A stretch of 33,578 nucleotides of DNA from Acidobacteriota bacterium (GTDB lineage: Bacteria; Acidobacteriota; Vicinamibacteria; Vicinamibacterales; UBA2999): NCBI GenBank assembly GCA_021731095.1, contig JAKFYA010000022.1:1-33578 (forward strand). The letters are read 5' to 3'. Positions 15,768-21,603 of this stretch are shown in pieces. The position numbers and the translations under genes were made by a program. The notes beneath the pieces were generated by a model. It was not told the origin of the DNA. It did no database searches and was given only the letters and a program-made list of their open reading frames with translations. Within the stretch, counting starts at the first letter, position 1, and every line of letters starts with the position of its first letter.

Positions 15768-16991
15768 TCAGAGCAGAGGCGGCGCGCTGAGGAGGGCCAG
15801 ATCTTCTTCGCTCAATGTCCGGTTCGCCACCCGGCGGTAGTGCGCGCGCAGCAGGCGCGCCGTCGAGTCCCAGGAAAATGCGGACGCCCGGCTCCGTCCT
15901 CGCGTGGCCAGCGTGGCACGCAGCCCGTCGTCCAGCCAGACCCGTGCAATCGCGGCGGCCATGGCCGTGGTGTCCACGGGATCGAAGAACAGGGCCGCCT
16001 CGCCCGCCAACGACGGAAGCGACGTGACGGCCGCGCAGGCCAGGGGTGTACCAGCTGCGAGACTCTCCAGGACCGGCAGCCCGAAACCCTCGAAGCGTGA
16101 GGGAAAAACCACCGCGCGCGCGAGGTGGTACAGGCTCCGCACCTCATCCGGGGCGACGTGACCGAGCTGGCGCACCTGGGACGTCAAGGCACGATCCACG
16201 ATGCGTGCGTCAATGAGGCGGCCATGTGACGTCGGCAGACCGCAACAGACCAGGGGCACACGCAGGCCCTCCCGGTCTCTCAGATGGACCAGCGCCTCGA
16301 GCAGGCCGAGGTGATTCTTGTGGGGCCAGGTCGCCGCCGGGCAGAGCAGGAAAGCGTCGGGGAGCGCCAGTCGCTGGCGAACGGCTGCCAGCGTCGAGTC
16401 GTCCGGGCGCACGCCCGCGTCATCGGGCGGCGCATTCGGCACCACCACGACGCGGTCGTCCGGAAGGGGGTAGGCGTTGAGAAGGTCACGTCGTCCCCAA
16501 CTGCTCAGGGCGATCACCGTGTGCGCCGCCGTGCAGAACTGCCGGTAGTGCGCCGTCCGCTCGGCCAGTTCCGTGGGTCGAAAGCAATCGGGCAGGTGCA
16601 GATGCTGGAGATCGTGGGGCTGGTAGAGGCTTGGCACGTCCGTGAGGAAGGCGGACTGCACGGAGAAGTGCATCACGTCGATACCTGCCCGTTCGATCGT
16701 GCCGTCGGAGCGAGGCACGTAGGCCCAGGATGGGCCCAGTCGCGCGCGCGCTCGCCGGACGAACGCCCGCACGCGCCGTCCACGGCGTGGCGGCGGGGCC
16801 AGGAGGGGTCGGCAGGAGCCGCCCAGGAGAGGCCGAATCCATCCGCCGGCCTCGGGTGTGATGAGGAAGTGGTACTCCTCGGGGCCCTCAAGCGCCGACA
16901 GGGCCGAGGCCAGGCCGGCCATCACCTGCTGCACCCCGCCATGCTGGCCGTCATGGAGGCGCGCGTCGAGGCAGACCCGGAAGGGTGACAC
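15768..16991 (-). CDS. GT4 family glycosyltransferase (mannosyltransferase-like)
   Basis: GT-B enzyme, 407 aa from the GTG at 16991, giving SPFRVCLDARLHDGQHGGVQQVMAGL with the N-terminal glycine-rich acceptor loop. The C-terminal domain has CPAATWPHKNHLGLLEAL (donor phosphate binding, with the conserved Lys) and the E-x7-E block SRFEGFGLPVLESLAAGTPLACA. LQHLHLPDCF and LSSWGRRDLL are typical of mannosyltransferase-like GT4 proteins in O-antigen and exopolysaccharide loci. The exact sugar is unknown. It is divergent from the gene at 17020, with 28 bases between the starts. A TAGCGT box on the minus strand ends 6 bases before the GTG. It is followed after 35 bases by the MBOAT gene on the same strand. 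Confidence 0.87.
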   Translation of the reverse strand: MSPFRVCLDARLHDGQHGGVQQVMAGLASALSALEGPEEYHFLITPEAGGWIRPLLGGSCRPLLAPPPRRGRRVRAFVRRARARLGPSWAYVPRSDGTIERAGIDVMHFSVQSAFLTDVPSLYQPHDLQHLHLPDCFRPTELAERTAHYRQFCTAAHTVIALSSWGRRDLLNAYPLPDDRVVVVPNAPPDDAGVRPDDSTLAAVRQRLALPDAFLLCPAATWPHKNHLGLLEALVHLRDREGLRVPLVCCGLPTSHGRLIDARIVDRALTSQVRQLGHVAPDEVRSLYHLARAVVFPSRFEGFGLPVLESLAAGTPLACAAVTSLPSLAGEAALFFDPVDTTAMAAAIARVWLDDGLRATLATRGRSRASAFSWDSTARLLRAHYRRVANRTLSEEDLALLSAPPLL

Positions 16992-16997
16992 ACGAAA

Positions 16998-17007
16998 ACG
17001 CTATCAT
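16998..17007. promoter_or_regulatory. Overlapping divergent -10 boxes
   Basis: The bases 16998-17003 read TAGCGT on the minus strand, ending 6 bases before the GTG at 16991. The bases 17002-17007 read TATCAT on the plus strand, ending 12 bases before the ATG at 17020. The two hexamers share two base pairs. Neither gene has a Shine-Dalgarno sequence. The minus transcript would begin at or next to its start codon. Confidence 0.4.
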
Positions 17008-17019
17008 GCTGCCCATCGC

Positions 17020-17793
17020 ATGACCGACCCGGCGCGACTTTGCATCGTCACCAGCGTGGCGCCCCATCGCGTGGTCGCCCAGCAGCGGGCGGTGGCGAGC
17101 TGGAAGCGGCTCGGTGCTGAGGTGCTGTCCCTGAATGCGGCAGACGAGCTCCGTCTCCTGGCTCCGCAGTTTCCCGAGGTGCAATTCCTGCAGGCTGCGC
17201 GTGATGCGCAGACGTTTCTGGGGCGGCCGTGCGTGTTCATCCGTGACCTGATGCAGGCGGCTGCCGGGAGCGGCGCGACCGTGTGCGGTGTGGTGAACAG
17301 TGACATCGAGCTGATCGATGCGCCGGGCCTGCGCGCGATGCTGGACGCGCAGACGCGCGACGCCCTCGTCATTGGCGCCCGCGTCGACTACGTACAGGGC
17401 CAGCGCGAGCAGGGCACCGTCTATCCCCTCGGGTACGACTTCTGCTTCTTCAGTCCTGATGCAGTGGCGGTAGTGCCGGACGAACCGTACTGTCTCGGCG
17501 CGCCCTGGTGGGACTACTGGCTGCCGGCCGTCTGGCTGGACGCGGGGCGCCCGTTGAGGCGTCTCGTGTCACAGGTGGCCTGGCATGAGCGGCACCCGGC
17601 GGCCTACCGCCCATCGCACTGGATGATGTATGGCGGACTGATGTCCGGGCGATTGATTGACGTCGGGCGGCGGCCGTCACTCTTCCCCAGGTCGATCAAT
17701 GGGGGGAAGGATCTGATCGCAAGAACAGAGCGGCTGGCGCGCGCGTTACAGGAGCAAATCGAGCGTCGGGCCGAAACCCTCATCTGGCCATGA
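17020..17793 (+). CDS. Uncharacterised glycan-locus protein, possibly GT-A-like
   Basis: Cytoplasmic protein of 257 aa; I do not recognise the family. The ATG at 17020 follows a TATCAT box. The longer frame from 16858 is antisense to the GT4 gene. It starts with an ARLCIVTSVAPHR strand followed by QQRAVASWKRLGAEVLSLN, like the N-terminal nucleotide-binding half of GT-A transferases. There is an acidic VNSDIELID (about 112-120) that could serve as a DxD-type metal site, then YPLGYDFCFFSPDAVAVVP and LGAPWWDYWLPAVW, a pattern like acceptor-site motifs. No signal peptide or TM. It overlaps the membrane protein gene downstream by 4 bases (ATGA), so the two products probably work together. A glycosyltransferase role is inference from fold-like pattern and context. 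Confidence 0.6.
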   Translation: MTDPARLCIVTSVAPHRVVAQQRAVASWKRLGAEVLSLNAADELRLLAPQFPEVQFLQAARDAQTFLGRPCVFIRDLMQAAAGSGATVCGVVNSDIELIDAPGLRAMLDAQTRDALVIGARVDYVQGQREQGTVYPLGYDFCFFSPDAVAVVPDEPYCLGAPWWDYWLPAVWLDAGRPLRRLVSQVAWHERHPAAYRPSHWMMYGGLMSGRLIDVGRRPSLFPRSINGGKDLIARTERLARALQEQIERRAETLIWP

Positions 17794-19316
17794 GTGTGAC
17801 GGAGGGGCCCGTTCGCCGACGCGCGACGGCCGCTATGGTGATGGCGGCAATCTGCCTGTTGCCGCTGGCTGGTCTGAAGGCGGTGTCTCTGGGACTGGTT
17901 GCCACGCGGGACATCCGGCAGCTTGTCGTGCCGTGGATGGGAGGCCCGGCGACATCGGTTGCGGGCCTGATGCTGGTTGGGCTGATGGCCACGTGTGTCC
18001 CGCTCGCGCTTGGCGCGCCGCTCGCACGGACGTCCTGGCCCGCCCGCTGGTGGGCGGGCTTCCTGGCGGCCGGTACGCTGCTCGTGGGTCTGTATGCCGC
18101 GGGCGTGGGACGTGGCCTCAGCGTGTCCATCGGCGCCGTGGCAGCGGCCGGGGTCGCTGCGGCGTGGGTGCGCAGGGACGGTTGGCCGGTGGCGCGTTCC
18201 CGCGTCGAGCCTGGACACGTACTTCTGGGTGCGGTGATGGCCGGGTTGCTGGTGGCCGCGATGGCGCACACGCTGGCGGGACCCACCATGGCCTGGGACG
18301 CCGTGGCTGTCTGGTTGCCAAAGGTGCGTGGCCTTGCGTCGGGGGCTTCGCTGGCGGAGCTGGCGCGCCCGACCTATCCCCCGCTGGGTGCAATGGTCTG
18401 GTCCGTGGCGGCATCGGTCGGCGGAAGTGAAGCAGCAGGTCGTGGCGTGCTGGCGGCGGCGGCCCTCGTGGCGCTGCTGGGGCTGACCGACCTGGTGCCG
18501 GGCCGGTTGACACTGGCGATCAGCGTGCTCGTCTCGGCCGTGGCCGTCGTGTTCTTCGGCCTCGACGCGTTTACCAATGGTTATCAGGACGCGCTGCTGG
18601 CGGCGGCGGCTGGCATGAGCGCCGTGGCGCTGATCGTGTCGTTCGACCAGGCCACTGACGCCGTGTCACGGTGCCGGCATGCGGCACGTGGCCTGGCGGC
18701 CGCGGGCGCACTGGGGCTCATCAAGAGCGAGGGGGCCGTCTTCGGCGCGTGTCTCATGCTGGCCTATCTCCTCGTGTCACTGGCCTGGACTGCACGCGGG
18801 GACTGGCTCGGCCTGTTGCGCGCCCTCCGCCTTCCGCTCGCGGGCTATGCCGGTGTCGGACTTCTCTGGCCCGTCGCTTTGCTGGTGCATGGCTTTCCTG
18901 TATTCGAGCGACAGGAGGGCACGTTCTCGGCGGCTGGTCTGCTGGCCGTGCCGTGGCGCCTCGCCGATCGTCTTCCGACCATCGCGTCAGCCATGGCGGC
19001 ACTGCTGGGAGACGGGAGGCGCCTGACGCTGCTTGCGGCCGTGGCCCTGGCCGCGAGCGCCGCCGTGCCTGGCCTCTGGCGGCATGGCGCTCCACGAGCA
19101 CATCGGGCGGTGCAGTTTCTCGGAGTGGTCAGCCTGTTCCATCTGCTGTCTGTGATCGTGATGTTTCTGGCGACGGAGGCCCCACTGGCCTGGCATCTCG
19201 ACACCGCACTCCTGCGCCTGTTGCTGCACCTGCGGTGGATCGTGGCGGCTATCGTGGTCGTGGTCGGTGTGGAGGTCATCCGCATGGCCGGAGGCGAGGC
19301 GTCCTCACGCCGCTGA
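17790..19316 (+). CDS. GT-C-like polytopic membrane protein, putative lipid-phosphate-sugar-dependent glycosyltransferase
   Basis: Membrane protein of 508 aa with roughly twelve hydrophobic segments. After the first helices it has GPTMAWDAVAVWLPKVRGLASG and then YPPLGAMVWSVAASVGG. A WDxxxxWxxK plus YPPL arrangement is seen in some bacterial GT-C-type membrane proteins, where an acidic residue in the first large loop is catalytic. Further on are FTNGYQDALLAAAAG and LGLIKSEGAVFG, also seen in such proteins. The classical ArnT or PMT signatures are absent, so the assignment is tentative. It is translationally coupled to the unknown gene upstream and converges on an SGNH-like gene. It may add a sugar on the periplasmic side from a polyprenyl-phosphate donor; this is inference. 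Confidence 0.65.
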   Translation: MSVTEGPVRRRATAAMVMAAICLLPLAGLKAVSLGLVATRDIRQLVVPWMGGPATSVAGLMLVGLMATCVPLALGAPLARTSWPARWWAGFLAAGTLLVGLYAAGVGRGLSVSIGAVAAAGVAAAWVRRDGWPVARSRVEPGHVLLGAVMAGLLVAAMAHTLAGPTMAWDAVAVWLPKVRGLASGASLAELARPTYPPLGAMVWSVAASVGGSEAAGRGVLAAAALVALLGLTDLVPGRLTLAISVLVSAVAVVFFGLDAFTNGYQDALLAAAAGMSAVALIVSFDQATDAVSRCRHAARGLAAAGALGLIKSEGAVFGACLMLAYLLVSLAWTARGDWLGLLRALRLPLAGYAGVGLLWPVALLVHGFPVFERQEGTFSAAGLLAVPWRLADRLPTIASAMAALLGDGRRLTLLAAVALAASAAVPGLWRHGAPRAHRAVQFLGVVSLFHLLSVIVMFLATEAPLAWHLDTALLRLLLHLRWIVAAIVVVVGVEVIRMAGGEASSRR

Positions 19317-19325
19317 TCGTGAGGG

Positions 19326-19362
19326 GGCGCCGCGCGTGACCCCCAGGCCGACCAGCGGCGCC
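19326..19362. terminator. GC-rich inverted repeat between convergent genes
   Basis: GGCGCCGC at 19326-19333 pairs perfectly with GCGGCGCC at 19355-19362. It lies in the 48 bases between the convergent stops of the GT-C-like gene and SGNH copy 2. A second possible stem (GGGGG with CCCCC, 19323-19327 and 19340-19344) competes with it. No T-tract, so factor-independent termination is uncertain; it may simply separate convergent transcripts. Confidence 0.4.
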
Positions 19363-19364
19363 TG

Positions 19365-20333
19365 TCACCGGCTCGATGGAAGCCCGGACGGCGTGATGAG
19401 TCTGGCGGGATGGCCTGGCGCTTCGCAGGCCCCATCGGCGGGTTCAGTGGCGAGCGGCAAGGCGGCGAGGAGTCCGTACTGTGCGGCGTAGGCCCTGGCG
19501 ATGCCGGTTCCCAGGCATCCCCTGGCGCCCTGGCCTGCAGCGCCGACATGGATACCGTCCCCCAGCGCATCGTGGTTCACATACAGCAGCTCTGCATCGA
19601 AGTGCCGCATCGGGTCGGTCCAACGCCGGTCATCGGGCAGAGGTGCCGCGAGCACGCGCACCGAGCCGCCATGGCTCCGGGCCAGGTCACGCAACCGAGC
19701 GAGATAGTGCCGTCCTACCAGAGATAACCTGACAGTCCCCACGGTGTCTGCCGGCACCCGGGCGAATGGATCCATCGCCAGGCGTGTGTCGAGACTGCGT
19801 GGCGGTTGTCGCCACGCCGCATTGGTGGCCAGCAGGCCTGGCATCAGCCACCGGGCCACCTGGGGGAGAGTGATAGCCGGATTGTGCTGAAGCCACCAGA
19901 CCTCGGCCATCTGGGCCGGGGTGTGGAAGAAGCCGCTGAAGTAGGTGACCGCCGAGGCAGCATCGAGCGTGCCTCGCAGCGTTTCAGGACGGCAGATGAC
20001 GACGATGTCCCGTGCGCGCGGACATGCCCGGAACGCGTCCTCAGCCAGGTAGTAGAAGCCCGCCATCGTGATGGCGGCATTGGTCGTGAGGAAGCGGACC
20101 TGCCGGCTCGGCTCTCGTCCGGTCGGAAAGAACTGGCGCGCCACGCTGTCGCCGATGATCAGCTGGGTGACCGAGGTATCAGGCGTGCGGGCGTGGGTCA
20201 GTGCCGTGTAGACCTCACTGCCGATGAGGTTGCGACCTCCCGCGCCGTCAATCCGGGCCCGCAGGCCTCTGTCGACGGTGGCGACGAGCAACACGAGCGT
20301 CAGGATGAAGCGCGTCGCGGTCCACGTGGTCAC
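19365..20333 (-). CDS. SGNH-like membrane-anchored protein, putative glycan O-acetyltransferase partner (copy 2)
   Basis: A 322-aa protein from the GTG at 20333. It has one N-terminal TM segment (about residues 8-20) and then an extracytoplasmic domain. Block I is IIGDSVARQFFP (59-70, Ser63), followed by FLTTNAAITMAGFYYLAEDAF, CPRARDIVVICRPETL and a C-terminal D-x-x-H (GDGIHVG, Asp259 and His262). This is the catalytic layout of SGNH/GDSL esterases and of AlgJ/AlgX/DltD-type partners of MBOAT proteins. It is clearly paralogous to copy 1 at 11078. Upstream in-frame codons to 20495 lie inside the divergent ALG2-like gene. A TAGGAT box ends 7 bases before the GTG. O-acetylation of the glycan by this protein and the MBOAT at 14272 is inferred. 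Confidence 0.8.
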   Translation of the reverse strand: MTTWTATRFILTLVLLVATVDRGLRARIDGAGGRNLIGSEVYTALTHARTPDTSVTQLIIGDSVARQFFPTGREPSRQVRFLTTNAAITMAGFYYLAEDAFRACPRARDIVVICRPETLRGTLDAASAVTYFSGFFHTPAQMAEVWWLQHNPAITLPQVARWLMPGLLATNAAWRQPPRSLDTRLAMDPFARVPADTVGTVRLSLVGRHYLARLRDLARSHGGSVRVLAAPLPDDRRWTDPMRHFDAELLYVNHDALGDGIHVGAAGQGARGCLGTGIARAYAAQYGLLAALPLATEPADGACEAPGHPARLITPSGLPSSR

Positions 20334-20339
20334 GTGCGG

Positions 20340-20346
20340 TATCCTA
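20340..20346. promoter_or_regulatory. Nested divergent -10 boxes between SGNH copy 2 and the ALG2-like gene
   Basis: The seven bases TATCCTA read TATCCT on plus (20340-20345), ending 10 bases before the ATG at 20356, and TAGGAT on minus (20346-20341), ending 7 bases before the GTG at 20333. Both are good -10 boxes. The two starts are only 22 bases apart, so both mRNAs would be leaderless or nearly so, and polymerase could not occupy both directions at once. Confidence 0.45.
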
Positions 20347-20355
20347 CCGCTCCTC

Positions 20356-21603
20356 ATGGACACGCCGGGCCGCAGGCTCACCATCGCCCTCCTGCATCTC
20401 GACCTCGGCTTCGGTGGGGCTGAGCGGCTCATGCTTGACGCCGCGCTGGAGCTGGGGGCGCTCGGCCACCGGACCGCGCTGTTCACCAGTGCCATGAATC
20501 CGGCCCGGACCTTTGACGACGCGACGAACGGTTGTGTGGACGTACGCGTCCGGGTGTCCCGGTTACCCGCGGCTATCGCACGTCGCGTGCGGGTGCCGTG
20601 TGCCGTGGTCAGGATGGCCGGACTGGCTGCGGCGGCCCGGCGTGAGCTGGCGCCCGACCTGGTGCTGTGCGACCTGGTGCCGCAGGCGATCGCCGCTGTG
20701 CGTCGTCTCGCGCGGGCACCGGTCCTCTTCTATTGCCACTACCCCGACGCGTTGCTGGCGCCGCCAGGCGGTGTGGCCTATCGCCTGTATCGCTGGGGAC
20801 TCGACGCGCTGGAACGGCAGGGCATGGGATGCGCGGACGGACTGGCCACCAACAGCCAGTTCACCAGGCGTGCCATGGGTCTGCAGATGCCGCGCCTCGC
20901 GGCTGACGCCGTCCCGGTGGTCTATCCCGGCGTCGACCTGATGCGCTTCGGGCAGCTGCCGCCCGTGCCCGAGGCCTGGTCCGACGGTGACGAGGTGGTC
21001 GTGGCGTCGGTGGGACGTTTCCACCCCGACAAGGATCATCCGCTCGCCGTGTCCGCATTCGCCGCCCTTCTGCGGCAAGTCCCTGACACGCTCCGGCGGC
21101 GGCTACGCCTCGTGATCAGCGGGGGCCTCGATGCCACCAGACCCGAAGAGCAACAGGTGCGCGCCGCCCTGGCCGAGCGCATTCGTGCCTACGGGCTCGG
21201 CGCCCAGGTGGCTCTGCTCGTGTCGCCGACGGATGCGGCGCAGCGGGAGCTGATGGCTCGCGCGTCACTGGTCCTGCACACGGCACCGGCCGAGCACTTC
21301 GGGATGAGCCCGGTTGAGGCGATGGCGGCCGGGCGTCCCGTGGTGGCCGTCGCCCGCGGGGGACTGCTGGAAACGATTCGTGATGGCGAGACCGGCTTTC
21401 TCCGAGAGCCGACGGCAGAGGCCCTGGCAGGCGCGCTGGCCACCGCGTGCGCCGAGCCGGCGATGGTGGTTCGCATGGGACGACAGGCACGCGTGGATGC
21501 GCAGGTCCGCTTCAGCCGGCAGCGCTTCGGCCAGCAGCTGCACGAGTCGGCGCTGGCCGCGTTCGACCGTGGTGCCACAGGCCACCGGCCTTACGGCGTG
21601 TAG
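20356..21603 (+). CDS. ALG2-like GT4 mannosyltransferase
   Basis: GT-B enzyme, 415 aa. The N-terminal half closely follows motifs I know from eukaryotic ALG2 (adds the alpha-1,3 and alpha-1,6 mannoses to Man-GlcNAc2-PP-dolichol). They are LLHLDLGFGGAERLMLDAAL (12-31, versus HPDLGVGGAERLVLDAAL), VLFYCHYPDALLA (123-135, versus ILFYCHFPD), LYRWGLD (144-150), GCADGLATNSQFT (158-170) and VVYPGVD. The donor domain has VGRFHPDKDHPLAV (219 onward, with Arg and Lys) and AEHFGMSPVEAMAAGRP with the E-x7-E pair, then TGFLREP. I chose the ATG at 20356; the upstream extension is antisense to SGNH copy 2. It overlaps the convergent STT3 gene by 13 bases at the 3' end. Specificity for mannose is inferred. 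Confidence 0.86.
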   Translation: MDTPGRRLTIALLHLDLGFGGAERLMLDAALELGALGHRTALFTSAMNPARTFDDATNGCVDVRVRVSRLPAAIARRVRVPCAVVRMAGLAAAARRELAPDLVLCDLVPQAIAAVRRLARAPVLFYCHYPDALLAPPGGVAYRLYRWGLDALERQGMGCADGLATNSQFTRRAMGLQMPRLAADAVPVVYPGVDLMRFGQLPPVPEAWSDGDEVVVASVGRFHPDKDHPLAVSAFAALLRQVPDTLRRRLRLVISGGLDATRPEEQQVRAALAERIRAYGLGAQVALLVSPTDAAQRELMARASLVLHTAPAEHFGMSPVEAMAAGRPVVAVARGGLLETIRDGETGFLREPTAEALAGALATACAEPAMVVRMGRQARVDAQVRFSRQRFGQQLHESALAAFDRGATGHRPYGV

